Of a stretch of 64,000 bases of DNA, positions 34,218 through 42,547 are shown piece after piece (position 1 is the stretch's first letter; every line of letters starts with the position of its first letter). Both the position numbers and the translations under genes were made by a program. Below the pieces are notes generated by a model. It worked only from the letters and a program-made list of their open reading frames with translations, did not search any database and had not been told where the DNA came from. The DNA is from DATDAH01 sp963845425. GTDB taxonomy: Bacteria; Actinomycetota; Acidimicrobiia; Acidimicrobiales; DATDAH01. The stretch lies in the NCBI GenBank assembly GCA_963845425.1, contig CAWJSC010000005.1, positions 668,896-732,895 on the forward strand, given 5' to 3'.

Positions 34218-35446
34218 GGCGAGGTCGTGGTCTCCGGTGGCGTCGAGGACGGCCATGAGGGCGAAGGCCGTCAGCTCGCTGGCGAGGAAGGCGGTGACGA
34301 CCAGCGGGAGCGGGTCGAGGGGCGCGGCCACCATAACCACGGCCCCCACGACGAGAGCGATCGTCCAGGTCGGTCAGGACGAGCCGACCGGCACCGTCGG
34401 TCATCTGCACCAGGGTCAGGCCCAGGGTGGCCAGGGCGGCGAGGCTGCCGACGGCGAGGCCGGCGCACTCGAGGCCGGTGAGGTCGACCTGGTCACCGAA
34501 GACGAGGCGCAGGACCTCGGGCCCCACGACCGCCGGCCCCGATCCCGCCGACCGCCATGGCGGCGACCCCGGTGGCGGTCATGCGGCGCCGGATGCGGGC
34601 CAGGTCCGTCCAGCGCCCGTGGGCCACCAGGTCGGTGAGCGTGGCCGTCATGCGGATGGCCAGGCCGAGGGCGACGATGTAGGGCGCCCGGAACAGGGCG
34701 AGGGCGGTGAAGAGGCTGGTGACCTCGGCCCGGGTGCCCCCGACGAGGCTGAGCACGACGGGGCCGGCGGTCAGCACCGACTGGGCGATGACCGTGCCCC
34801 CCGCCACGTTGCCCAGGAACGCCAGGGGGGAGATGCCGGTGACGGCCGGGCCCCGGAACACCAGGGCGCGGGGCCAGATCAGGATCACCAGGGACCCGGT
34901 GAGGATGGCGGCGCCGTACCAACCGACGCCGGCGCCGACGGCGATCACCACGACGCCGAAGGCGAAGCGCACGACGTTCTCGCCCGCCAGCGCGGCGGCG
35001 GTGGCCAGGAACCGGGACCGGCCGGCCAGGCCGCCCCGCAGCAGGCCCATCGCCGCCGCCCCGATCGTGATGCCGCCGGCGACCAGGGGATAGAGCAGGT
35101 CGTCGCGCCCGAACACGTCGCCCCGGACCAGGAAGGTGACGGCCACGACGGCCAGGCCCAGGCTCCCGGCGATGGCGCCCAGGCGGGGGAGCACGGCGCG
35201 GACCGCCCCTCCGTGGCCGTCGGTGCGCAGGCGTTGGATCACCCAGTGCTGGATCGGGAAGGTCAGCACCGACGCGCCGAAGAACCAGATGGTCCAGAGC
35301 TGGGCCACCCCGGAGAAGCCCCCGGCCCCGAACTCCCGGGTCCCGACGGCGATGAACAGGTAGGCGAAGAGCCCGCTGACGACGCTGGCCGCGCCCAGGG
35401 CCAGGGCGCCCGCGTCGCGCGTGCCGGAGTCAGGGGAGCGGGCCAC
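34218..35446 (-). pseudogene. polysaccharide flippase-like (Wzx/MATE-type) membrane protein, two frame changes
   Basis: GTG start (MARSPDSGTRDAGALALG). About twelve hydrophobic helices in a MATE/MVF-like pattern: ALALGAASVVSGLFAYLFIA, then WTIWFFGASVLTFPIQHWVI, LLYPLVAGGITIGAAAMGLL and so on. The frame shifts near 34540 (to GPEVLRLVFGDQVDLTGL) and near 34370 (to TWTIALVVGAVVMVAAPLDP). Both are at short G/C runs. The last helix runs in the same frame as the neighbouring glycosyltransferase with no stop codon, so the true 3' boundary is unclear. The likely role is to flip lipid-linked glycan repeat units made by the cluster at 27.5-34 kb. It is divergent from ku, 38 bp apart. Confidence 0.6.
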
Positions 35447-35472
35447 CGCGGCCGAGCGTAGGCAGGTGCGGC

Positions 35473-35478
35473 CATACT
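35473..35478 (+). promoter_or_regulatory. candidate -10 element (CATACT) for ku
   Basis: The hexamer ends 6 bases before the ATG at 35485 in a 38-bp divergent gap. The corresponding bases are absent from the second ku copy. Confidence 0.35.
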
Positions 35479-35484
35479 GGACCC

Positions 35485-36360
35485 ATGCCGCGTGCCATCT
35501 GGAGCGGGTCGATCAGCTTCGGCCTGGTCAACATCCCGGTCCAGCTCTTCAACGCCGTCAGCCGCAAGTCGGTCCGGTTCAACCAGATCGACTCGCGCAA
35601 CAACGCCCGGATCCGCAACCGCAAGGTCAACGCGGAGAACGGCGACGACGTGCCCGACGAGGTGATCGTCAAGGGCTACGAGCTGTCCAAGGGCAACTAC
35701 GTGCTGGTCAGCGAGGACGAGCTGGCCGCCCTCGACCCCGAGTCCCAGCGCACCATCGACATCGAGGAGTTCGTCGACCTCGCCGACATCGACCCGGTCT
35801 ACTTCGACGCGACGTACCACCTGTCGCCGGACCCGGCCACGGTCAAGGCCTACGCCCTGCTGGCCCGCACGATGGAGCAGGCGGGCAAGGTCGGCATCGC
35901 CCGCTTCGTGATGCGCCAGAAGCAGTACCTGGCCGCGATCCGCCCGGTCGAGGGCCACCTGGTCCTGTCCACCCTGGTCTACGAGGACGAGGTCAACGGC
36001 ATCGACGACGTGCCCGAGCTGGACAAGGTGGCCGGGGTCGACGTCTCCGACAAGGAGCTGGAGATGGCCGAGCAACTCGTCGAGTCGCTGGCCGGCACCT
36101 GGGAGCCCGAGAAGTACCGCGACATGCACCGCGAGCAGGTCATGGAGCTGATCGAGGCCAAGGCGGCGGGGGACACCGACTTCGTCGTCGCCACCGAGGC
36201 GCCGCCCCGGGAGAAGGTCGTGGACCTCATGGCGGCCCTGGAGGCCAGCGTCAAGGAGGCCAAGGAGGCCCGGGGGCGCCATCCCACCTCGGCCGACGGC
36301 GAGACGGCCAAGAAGAAGCCCGCCGCCAGGAAGGCCCCGGCCAAGAAGAAGACGGCCTAG
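35485..36360 (+). CDS. ku: non-homologous end joining protein Ku (copy 1, complete)
   Basis: 291 residues. The N-terminal IWSGSISFGLVNIPVQLF strand, the central DNA-ring segments (KGYELSKGNYVLVSEDEL, FVDLADIDPVYFDATYHL, FVMRQKQYLAAIRP) and a lysine/alanine-rich C-terminal tail (KKKPAARKAPAKKKTA) follow bacterial Ku. It forms a homodimeric ring on DNA ends and recruits LigD. The start is the first ATG, preceded by a CATACT hexamer. It lies six bases before ligD-pol and is the intact head of a tandemly duplicated ku - ligD - VOC block. Confidence 0.95.
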   Translation: MPRAIWSGSISFGLVNIPVQLFNAVSRKSVRFNQIDSRNNARIRNRKVNAENGDDVPDEVIVKGYELSKGNYVLVSEDELAALDPESQRTIDIEEFVDLADIDPVYFDATYHLSPDPATVKAYALLARTMEQAGKVGIARFVMRQKQYLAAIRPVEGHLVLSTLVYEDEVNGIDDVPELDKVAGVDVSDKELEMAEQLVESLAGTWEPEKYRDMHREQVMELIEAKAAGDTDFVVATEAPPREKVVDLMAALEASVKEAKEARGRHPTSADGETAKKKPAARKAPAKKKTA

Positions 36361-36366
36361 CGGGGC

Positions 36367-37260
36367 GTGCCCGTCGTCGAGATCGACGGCCGGGAGCTGT
36401 CGGTCACCAACCTCGACAAGGTCCTCTACCCCGAGGTCGGGTTCACCAAGGCCGAGGTGATCGACTACTACGTCCGGGTCGCCCCGGCGATGCTGCCCCA
36501 CGTGCGGGGCCGGGGGGTCACCCTGCGCCGCTACCCCGACGGTGTCGAGGGGCCGTCGTTCTTCGAGAAGCGGTCCCCGGACCACCGGCCGGACTGGATC
36601 GGCACCGCCCTGGGTCCCGGCGACCGCAAGGGCGGGATCCACTACCTGGTGATCGACGAGGTGGCCACGCTGGCCTGGGTGGGGAACATGGCGGCCCTGG
36701 AGGTCCACGCCCCGATGGCCCGGGCGATCGACATCGACGCGCCGACGATGGTGGTGTTCGACCTGGATCCGGGCCCGTCCGCCGGCATGGTCGACTGCTG
36801 CCGGGTGGCCCTCGACATCCGCGACGTCCTGGCCGATCTCGACCTCGAGGCGTGGGCCAAGACCTCCGGCTCCAAGGGCCTGCAGCTCTACCTGCCGCTC
36901 AACACCCCCCACACCCACGAGCACGCCTCGTCCTTCGCCCTCGCGGTGGCCCAGCTCCTCGAGAAGCAGGACCCGAAGCGGGTCACCAGCGTGATGAAGA
37001 AGGAGGTCCGGAGGGGGAAGGTCTTCGTGGACTGGAGCCAGAACTCCCACCACAAGACCACCGTCGCCGCGTACTCCCTGCGGGCCCGCCCGACCCCGAC
37101 GGTGTCCACTCCGGTGTCGTGGGACGAGGTCCGGTCAGGAGCCGACGGGGACGGGCTGACGTTCACCGCCCCCGAGGTGCTGGAGCGGGTCGCCGACCTC
37201 GGCGACCTGTTCGCGCCGACCGCCACCCTCGAACAGGAGCTGCCCCGGGCCCGCTCGTAG
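36367..37260 (+). CDS. LigD polymerase-domain protein (copy 1)
   Basis: 297 residues with a GTG start. It is the stand-alone AEP-type primase-polymerase (LigD POL) domain: TNLDKVLYPEVGFTKAEVIDYY, MLPHVRGRGVTLRRYPDG, metal-binding VFDLDPGP (two Asp) and SGSKGLQLYLPL (SGxKG nucleotide site). It fills and extends ends, often with ribonucleotides, during Ku-dependent joining. No ligase or nuclease domain is attached, so the ligase must be encoded elsewhere. It starts 6 bp after ku. The stop codon TAG overlaps a TAGGAT hexamer that may be the promoter of the VOC gene. Confidence 0.92.
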   Translation: MPVVEIDGRELSVTNLDKVLYPEVGFTKAEVIDYYVRVAPAMLPHVRGRGVTLRRYPDGVEGPSFFEKRSPDHRPDWIGTALGPGDRKGGIHYLVIDEVATLAWVGNMAALEVHAPMARAIDIDAPTMVVFDLDPGPSAGMVDCCRVALDIRDVLADLDLEAWAKTSGSKGLQLYLPLNTPHTHEHASSFALAVAQLLEKQDPKRVTSVMKKEVRRGKVFVDWSQNSHHKTTVAAYSLRARPTPTVSTPVSWDEVRSGADGDGLTFTAPEVLERVADLGDLFAPTATLEQELPRARS

Positions 37261-37263
37261 GAT
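37258..37263 (+). promoter_or_regulatory. candidate -10 element (TAGGAT) for VOC copy 1
   Basis: It overlaps the ligD stop codon and ends 6 bases before the ATG. The same hexamer is at 39391-39396 in the second unit. Confidence 0.35.
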
Positions 37264-37269
37264 CGGACC

Positions 37270-37630
37270 ATGGTGCAGGTGACCGGCTTCGACCACATCG
37301 TCCTGAACGTCGCCGACGTCGAGGTGTCGGCCGCCTGGTACCGGGACAAGCTCGGCCTCGAGCTGGTCCGGATGGAGGAGTGGCGCCGGGGCGAGGTCCT
37401 CTTCCCGTCGCTTCGCATCGATGCCACCACGCTGATCGACCTGCTGCCGCGCCGCGGACGGGGGAGAACCTCAACCACTTCGCCGTCGTCGTCGACACCG
37501 ACGACCTGCAGGCGGTCGTCGACCGCGGCGAGTTCGAGCTGGCCGGCCCGCCCCACCCCAGCGACCTGTTCGGCGCCCGGGGCCAGGGCCTCGGCATCTA
37601 CGTGAAGGACCCCGACGGCAACACCGTGGA
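37270..37630 (+). pseudogene. VOC-family protein copy 1, frameshifted and 3'-truncated by the duplication
   Basis: It starts VTGFDHIVLNVADVEVSAAW like its intact twin at 39403, but one base is missing near 37450 (LLPRRGRG instead of LLPAERTGEN). After that its frame is wrong until the second ku copy is entered. The last codons and the stop are missing because the duplication joint falls at GNTVDL. The metal-binding fold should be non-functional; the twin supplies the function. Confidence 0.85.
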
Positions 37631-37671
37631 TCTGGAGCGGGTCGATCAGCTTCGGCCTGGTCAACATCCCG

Positions 37672-38493
37672 GTGCAGCTCTTCAACGCCGTCAGCCGCAA
37701 GTCGGTCCGGTTCAACCAGATCGACGCGCGCAACAACGCCCGGATCCGCAACCGCAAGGTCAACGCGGAGAACGGCGACGACGTGCCCGACGAGGTGATC
37801 GTCAAGGGCTACGAGCTGTCCAAGGGCAACTACGTCCTGGTCAGCGAGGACGAGCTGGCCGCCCTCGACCCCGAGTCCCAACGCACCATCGACATCGAGG
37901 AGTTCGTCGACCTCGCCGACATCGACCCGGTCTACTTCGACGCGACCTACCACCTGTCACCGGACCCGGCCACGGTCAAGGCCTACGCCCTGTTGGCCCG
38001 CACGATGGAGCAGGCGGGCAAGGTCGGCATCGCCCGCTTCGTGATGCGCCAGAAGCAGTACCTGGCCGCGATCCGCCCGGTCGAGGGCCACCTGGTCCTG
38101 TCCACCCTGGTCTACGAGGACGAGGTCAACGGCATCGACGACGTGCCCGAGCTGGACAAGGTGGCCCGCGTCGACGTCTCCGACAAGGAACTGGAGATGG
38201 CCGAGCAGCTCGTCGAGTCGTTGGCCGGCACCTGGGAGCCCGAGAAGTACCGCGACATGCACCGCGAGCAGGTCATGGAGCTGATCGAGGCCAAGGCGGC
38301 GGGGGACACCGACTTCGTGGTCGCCACCGAGGCGCCGCCCCGGGAGAAGGTCGTCGACCTCATGGCGGCCCTGGAGGCCAGCGTCAAGGAGGCCAAGGAG
38401 GCCCGGGGGCGCCACCCCACCTCCGCCGACGGCGAGACGGCCACGAAGAAGCCCGCCGCCAGGAAGGCCCCGGCCAAGAAGAAGACGGCCTAG
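37672..38493 (+). pseudogene. ku: Ku copy 2, lacking the normal start and first strand
   Basis: Homology to Ku begins at codon 5 (IWSGSISFGL) directly after the VOC joint, but no ATG, GTG or TTG is available in frame between the upstream TGA (37603) and a GTG at 37672. The longest openable protein (273 residues) therefore lacks the first 18 residues, including the first beta strand. The rest differs from copy 1 at only about three sites (S/A near the RNNAR motif, G/R in VAxVDV, K/T in the tail). It may be silent, or translated from the GTG as a shortened protein. Selection on it cannot be judged. Confidence 0.75.
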
Positions 38494-38499
38494 CGGGGC

Positions 38500-39393
38500 G
38501 TGCCCGTCGTCGAGATCGACGGCCGGGAGCTGTCGGTCACCAACCTCGACAAGGTCCTCTACCCCGAGGTCGGGTTCACCAAGGCCGAGGTGATCGACTA
38601 CTACGTCCGGGTCGCCCCGGCGATGCTGCCCCACGTGCGGGGCCGGGGGGTCACCCTGCGCCGCTACCCCGACGGTGTCGAGGGGCCGTCGTTCTTCGAG
38701 AAGCGGTCACCGGACCACCGGCCGGACTGGATCGGAACCGCCCTGGGCCCCGGCGACCGCAAGGGCGGGATCCACTACCTCGTGATCGACGAGGTCGCCA
38801 CGCTGGCCTGGGTGGGCAACATGGCGGCGCTGGAGGTCCACGCCCCGATGGCCCGGGCGATCGACATCGACGCGCCGACGATGGTGGTGTTCGACCTGGA
38901 TCCGGGCCCGTCCGCCGGCATGGTCGACTGCTGCCGGGTGGCCCTCGACATCCGCGACGTCTTGGCCGATCTCGACCTCGAGGCCTGGGCCAAGACCTCC
39001 GGCTCCAAGGGCCTGCAGCTCTACCTGCCGCTCAACACCCTCCACACCCACGAGCACGCCTCGTCCTTCGCCCTCGCCGTGGCCCAGCTCCTCGAGAAGC
39101 AGGACCCGAAGCGGGTCACCAGCGTGATGAAGAAGGAGGTCCGGAGAGGGAAGGTGTTCGTGGACTGGAGCCAGAACTCCCACCACAAGACCACCGTCGC
39201 CGCGTACTCCCTGCGGGCCCGCCCGACCCCAACGGTGTCCACTCCGGTGTCGTGGGACGAGGTCCGGTCAGGAGCCGATGGGGACGGGCTGACGTTCACC
39301 GCCCCCCGGGTGCTGGAGCGGGTCGCCGACCTCGGCGACCTGTTCGCGCCGACCGCCACCCTCGAACAGGAGCTGCCCCGGCCCCGCTCGTAG
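38500..39393 (+). CDS. LigD polymerase-domain protein (copy 2)
   Basis: 297 residues with the same GTG start context as copy 1 and all catalytic motifs intact (VFDLDPGP, SGSKGLQLY). Differences from copy 1 are Pro/Leu in the xHTHEHA segment, Glu/Arg in APxVLERV and Ala/Pro near the C-terminus. Because its gene starts 6 bp after ku copy 2, its expression depends on transcription through that damaged ku, or on unit 1 read-through. Confidence 0.88.
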   Translation: MPVVEIDGRELSVTNLDKVLYPEVGFTKAEVIDYYVRVAPAMLPHVRGRGVTLRRYPDGVEGPSFFEKRSPDHRPDWIGTALGPGDRKGGIHYLVIDEVATLAWVGNMAALEVHAPMARAIDIDAPTMVVFDLDPGPSAGMVDCCRVALDIRDVLADLDLEAWAKTSGSKGLQLYLPLNTLHTHEHASSFALAVAQLLEKQDPKRVTSVMKKEVRRGKVFVDWSQNSHHKTTVAAYSLRARPTPTVSTPVSWDEVRSGADGDGLTFTAPRVLERVADLGDLFAPTATLEQELPRPRS

Positions 39394-39396
39394 GAT
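39391..39396 (+). promoter_or_regulatory. candidate -10 element (TAGGAT) for VOC copy 2
   Basis: Second-unit counterpart of 37258-37263, 6 bases before the ATG at 39403. Confidence 0.35.
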
Positions 39397-39402
39397 CGGA
39401 CC

Positions 39403-39783
39403 ATGGTGCGGGTGACCGGCTTCGACCACATCGTCCTGAACGTCGCCGACGTCGAGGTGTCGGCCGCCTGGTACCGGGACAAGCTCGGCGTCGAGCTGGT
39501 CCGGATGGAGGAGTGGCGCCGGGGCGAGGTCCTCTTCCCGTCCCTTCGCGTCGATGCCACCACGCTGATCGACCTGCTGCCCGCCGAACGGACAGGGGAG
39601 AACCTCAACCACTTCGCCGTCGTCGTCGACACCGACGACCTGCAGGCGGTCGTGGACAGCGGCGAGTTCGAGATGGCGGGCCCGCCCCACCCCAGCGACC
39701 TGTTCGGGGCCCGGGGCCAGGGCCTCGGCATCTACGTGAAGGACCCCGACGGCAACACGGTGGAGCTCCGCACCTACCCCTGA
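39403..39783 (+). CDS. VOC-family protein (glyoxalase/dioxygenase fold), intact copy
   Basis: 126 residues with two beta-alpha-beta modules: TGFDHIVLNVADVEVSAAWYRDKLG (His) and LNHFAVVVDTDDLQAVVDS (His), ending DPDGNTVELRTYP (Glu), the usual metal-ligand positions of vicinal-oxygen-chelate proteins. Such proteins act as lyases, dioxygenases or resistance proteins; this one cannot be assigned. It sits 9 bp after ligD-pol in both units, so it was part of the block before duplication. Confidence 0.85.
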   Translation: MVRVTGFDHIVLNVADVEVSAAWYRDKLGVELVRMEEWRRGEVLFPSLRVDATTLIDLLPAERTGENLNHFAVVVDTDDLQAVVDSGEFEMAGPPHPSDLFGARGQGLGIYVKDPDGNTVELRTYP

Positions 39784-39794
39784 CCCCGCCCGTC

Positions 39795-39813
39795 TTCGCG
39801 CGGAGCGCGCGAA
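39795..39813 (+). terminator. short hairpin after VOC copy 2
   Basis: TTCGCGC and GCGCGAA form a 7-bp stem with a 5-nt loop, 12 bases after the VOC stop. There is no T-run, so termination is uncertain. Confidence 0.3.
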
Positions 39814-39893
39814 TACAGCCACGGAGGGTCCACCACCGGCGCGCGCGCCCTCGCTACGGTTTTTCCAGGCTTCGCACCGAGGAGGTGGTGGCG

Positions 39894-40127
39894 ATGGCGT
39901 GGATAACGGGAGGCGAGGAGCGGGCATTCCACTCCGGGACCGCGGACGGTGGTGGGACGGGCTCCTGCCATGCCGTGGACCCGGAATCGTGGACGACCGC
40001 ATGCGGGGTGTTCACGAGCCGGCTCCAGCTCTGGCCCGACGTGCCCTTCGCCCGCGTGCGGATGGCCGGGGCCCAGGCCTGTCCCACCTGCGTGGCCCTC
40101 ACCGAGCAGGAGCACGTCCCGGCCTGA
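39894..40127 (+). CDS. small cysteine-containing protein of unknown function
   Basis: 77 residues from the ATG at 39894, preceded by a strong SD (GGAGG) 8 bases upstream and by TACGGT at about 39855. Cysteines occur as SCHAVDPESWTTACGVF and ACPTCVAL near the C-terminus (C-H, C and CxxC), a possible small zinc site. I do not recognise the family. It ends 55 bp before the tRNA-Val gene. Confidence 0.55.
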   Translation: MAWITGGEERAFHSGTADGGGTGSCHAVDPESWTTACGVFTSRLQLWPDVPFARVRMAGAQACPTCVALTEQEHVPA

Positions 40128-40182
40128 GGCCGGTGCGGCCGTCGGCCCCGCCGACCGGCCCGCTACGCTCCTGCTCCCAATC

Positions 40183-40254
40183 GGGCGATTAGCTCAGCGG
40201 TAGAGCGCTGCCTTCACACGGCAGAGGCCACTGGTTCGAAACCAGTATCGCCCA
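40183..40254 (+). tRNA. tRNA-Val (anticodon CAC)
   Basis: 72 nt. Acceptor stem GGGCGAT / ATCGCCC, D-arm GCTC...GAGC, anticodon arm CTGCC-TTCACAC-GGCAG with anticodon CAC, T-arm ACTGG-TTCGAAA-CCAGT, discriminator A. CCA is not encoded. TACGCT at 40164-40169 is a candidate -10. Partial copies of its 3' half lie at 43805 and 46779, marking it as an integration target. Confidence 0.95.
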
Positions 40255-40414
40255 CGGAACGGTTTCCCTGGTCAGAGGGTGATTTTCGTCGCGTCAGGAC
40301 CTGCGGCGGGGAGACTCCGATGGTCAACGGAGCGCCAGTCGAACTCATGCAGATCGACCGCAGGTAGCGGGACTACGGGCCTCACCGAGAAGGGGTTGAG
40401 GCCGGTCGGGTCGG

Positions 40415-41101
40415 TTAGGTGGTGCGCCACCAGTGGATGCTGACGGCGAGTGTCCATAGGGGTAGTGCGAAGAACGCCGCCCCGCCGGTGAGGCTGAAGA
40501 GGACCAGGAAGGCGGTTACGACGTAGCCGAGTACGCGGAGCCAGCGGGGGAACGATCCGGTTCGACCGGCGGAGATGGTGGCGGTGAGGACCATGGCTGC
40601 TGCGGTCCAGTTGGCGAAGAGGGCGAGGGTGACGTAGCCGAGTTGGGGGAGGACTGCTTGGCCGGTGGTGAAAGGCTGGTCATCGGTGAGGGCGGCGAAG
40701 GCGAGCGTGACGGGGACGGTCACGAGAGCGGCGGTGCCGACTAGCAGCAGGGCGACGAAGGTCTGGCCGGTGCTGTACACGAAGTTCGGGAGGGTCGGTG
40801 GGTGTGTGGTGTCGGGCTGGAGTCGTTGGCGGAGGTGTTGGAGGAACCAGAGGAAGGCCAGGGCCGAGGCGGCGAGCAGGATGCCCCCCACGATGTTGCC
40901 TGCCCGGTTGGCGGTGTCAGCGAAGTAGACCTCGAAGGCTTGGTCGGAGTCGGCAAAGCTTCCGAGGAGTTCGCCCATCGGTAGGACCCCGGCGATGAAC
41001 AGGACGAAGAAGCAGATGCCGCTGGCGGCGCCTGCTCGGCCCGGGGCGAGCGGTTCGGGATCGTTGATCACCGCACCGAAGTCACCCGCGGGTCGGGGCA
41101 T
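40415..41101 (-). CDS. membrane protein of unknown function, about six transmembrane helices
   Basis: 228 residues. The hydrophobic segments include SGICFFVLFIAGVLPMG, NIVGGILLAASALAFLWFL, TFVALLLVGTAALVTVPVTL, LGYVTLALFANWTAAAMVL, LGYVVTAFLVLFSLTGGAAF and a short C-terminal helix ending SIHWWRTT. The proline-rich N-terminus is cytoplasmic. It somewhat resembles DUF4386-like proteins but I cannot confirm this. It is the first gene inside the tRNA-Val island. The bases between the tRNA and this gene (40255-40414) show nothing. Confidence 0.6.
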   Translation of the reverse strand: MPRPAGDFGAVINDPEPLAPGRAGAASGICFFVLFIAGVLPMGELLGSFADSDQAFEVYFADTANRAGNIVGGILLAASALAFLWFLQHLRQRLQPDTTHPPTLPNFVYSTGQTFVALLLVGTAALVTVPVTLAFAALTDDQPFTTGQAVLPQLGYVTLALFANWTAAAMVLTATISAGRTGSFPRWLRVLGYVVTAFLVLFSLTGGAAFFALPLWTLAVSIHWWRTT

Positions 41102-41393
41102 CGGCGGCCAAAGGCTGGAGTAGTGGTTCTCAGCGGAGTCGATCTAGAGCGTCAGGCCACGAGGGCCTGCCGTCGGCCCCGGTGACTTGCGATCAGGGTC
41201 GAGGTTCTCAAATGACTTCCACGGCGACTTCATGGTCCCCCCTGCGAGCGACAACTGGTCCGACCTGATGGCGCCTCGACCACCGCTGGCTGCTGCCAGA
41301 CCGTAGTGCGGCCAGCCGAGGGATGAACGACGAAAAGGGGGCAGTGCCTAGCCCTTCGGCATTGCTCGCCGAACCTCACCAACGATGCGGTTA

Positions 41394-41575
41394 CCTAACC
41401 AGCCGAGCGCCCGGGTGTCGTGGCCAGGCAAGCCGCCGTGCCGACCGCACGGCGGCGCTCGGCGTCGTGAACGTCGACAGGAACCCGTCGCCGGCGGTGT
41501 CGATCTCGGTCCCGCCGTGGCGTGCCAGCTCCACCCGCATCAGGCGATCGTGCGTCTCGAGGCCCCAACCATGAC
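41394..41575 (-). pseudogene. fragment of a class III adenylate/guanylate cyclase
   Basis: The reverse strand reads HDRLMRVELARHGGTEIDTAG then DGFLSTFTTPSAAVRSARRL, the metal-binding and beta-hairpin segment of class III nucleotide cyclases (GxEIxTxGDGF). Nothing of the rest of the catalytic domain is present on either side. The remainder of 41102-41729 has no gene I can support. Confidence 0.65.
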
Positions 41576-41729
41576 CGAGTACGAAACTGCTCTCGAACCC
41601 CGGCGGCATCAAGTTCGACGACGGTTCTGCGATCCGCTGGCGACGGGAGCGCGGACCGAGCCATAGTGGATTCGCGACATGAGCGCGCCTTCGAACCAGC
41701 GGATCCGCGCATGAGGCTGAGGAGCAGCG

Positions 41730-42383
41730 ATGAGTGAGTCCGTGCCGGGCCCCGATACGTCCGATATGGCTGCAGTGCACAAGGTGTTCAGATTGTCCCT
41801 GGATTCGGCGCCTGAACTCGTGGGCAGCGCCGCGGGGGACGATGTGCGCCGCGCGCTCATTGCCAACTACTACGACAACGTCGGCGCCTTCCTGACCGCA
41901 CACCACGACGGGGAAGACCAACTGGTCTACCCGTTGTTGATCGAGCGAGCTCCTGATCACCGGGCGGTCCTGGAGCTGGGCGAGCGCCAGCATGAAGACG
42001 TGCTGCCTTTGAAGGATGCGGTCACGGCGAGCGTCGACTCGTGGCGGGCCCAGGGTGACTCGCAGGCACCGCGGTTGCTCCGCTCCTTGCAGGCCCTCGA
42101 CGATGTTCTGTCTCCGCACCTCGACTACGAGGAAGCAGAGGTCGTCCCTCTGGCCACCGAGCACCTCACGGTCGAGGAATGGGGGGCGTTGCCCGGTCAT
42201 ACCTTGGGCACCTTCGACGGGGACAAGGTCTGGCTGATCATGGGGCTCGTCCGGGAGAACTTCACCCAGGAGCAGCGCGACGCGATGCTGGAACACCTGC
42301 CGCCACCCGCTCGCCAGATGTGGGAGACCATGGGTGAGGCGTCGTTCGACGAACTGATCGCTCAAGTGCGTCAGACCACTTAA
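41730..42383 (+). CDS. hemerythrin-like HHE-domain protein
   Basis: 217 residues. The four-helix HHE pattern is H17 (AAVHKVF), H58/H59 with E62 (TAHHDGEDQLVYPLL), H88 (RQHEDVLPL), and H130 with E134 (SPHLDYEEAEVVPLA), enough for a di-iron or single-metal site. Related proteins sense or buffer oxygen, NO or iron. The C-terminal 60 residues (TLGTFDGDKVWLIMGLVREN) are a further helical extension. GAGGAGC lies 13 bases before the ATG. This is the only intact soluble gene of the island. Confidence 0.8.
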   Translation: MSESVPGPDTSDMAAVHKVFRLSLDSAPELVGSAAGDDVRRALIANYYDNVGAFLTAHHDGEDQLVYPLLIERAPDHRAVLELGERQHEDVLPLKDAVTASVDSWRAQGDSQAPRLLRSLQALDDVLSPHLDYEEAEVVPLATEHLTVEEWGALPGHTLGTFDGDKVWLIMGLVRENFTQEQRDAMLEHLPPPARQMWETMGEASFDELIAQVRQTT

Positions 42384-42547
42384 GCCTCGATCCACCGCTG
42401 GTCCCCGCATCGAAGGACCTGTGGGTCCTCGGCATCAGGTCCGACGTCTCTCGTCACCCGACGATCGGCGGCTCGGAGCGCACGTCCGGCCATGAGGCGT
42501 CGTCAGGAGTCGTGAACCTGTTTCGGTCACTCGGATCCGCGGGTTGG

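Larger units (their letters stand above)
35498..37630 (+). repeat. tandem duplication unit 1 (2,133 bp: ku - ligD-pol - VOC)
   Basis: Every landmark repeats exactly 2,133 bp downstream: ligD starts at 36367 and 38500, VOC starts at 37270 and 39403, and the ku CTGGAGCGGG block at 35499 and 37632. Unit 1 ends inside the VOC gene, where GTGGATCTGGAG joins VOC to ku sequence. Confidence 0.93.
37631..39763 (+). repeat. tandem duplication unit 2 (2,133 bp)
   Basis: Same period as unit 1 and about 98% identical by eye. The Ku, LigD and VOC products differ at only a few residues from copy 1. Confidence 0.93.

Noticed and set aside
35498..39763. Composite transposon carrying ku and ligD
   Set aside because: No transposase, terminal inverted repeats or target-site duplication; the structure is a simple tandem duplication.
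35421..40127. A 1,568-codon open frame on the + strand across the ku/ligD duplication
   Set aside because: It is the out-of-frame shadow of two copies of ku and ligD, arginine/glycine-rich and itself repeated. Only its last 77 codons (39894-40127) have an SD and independent support.
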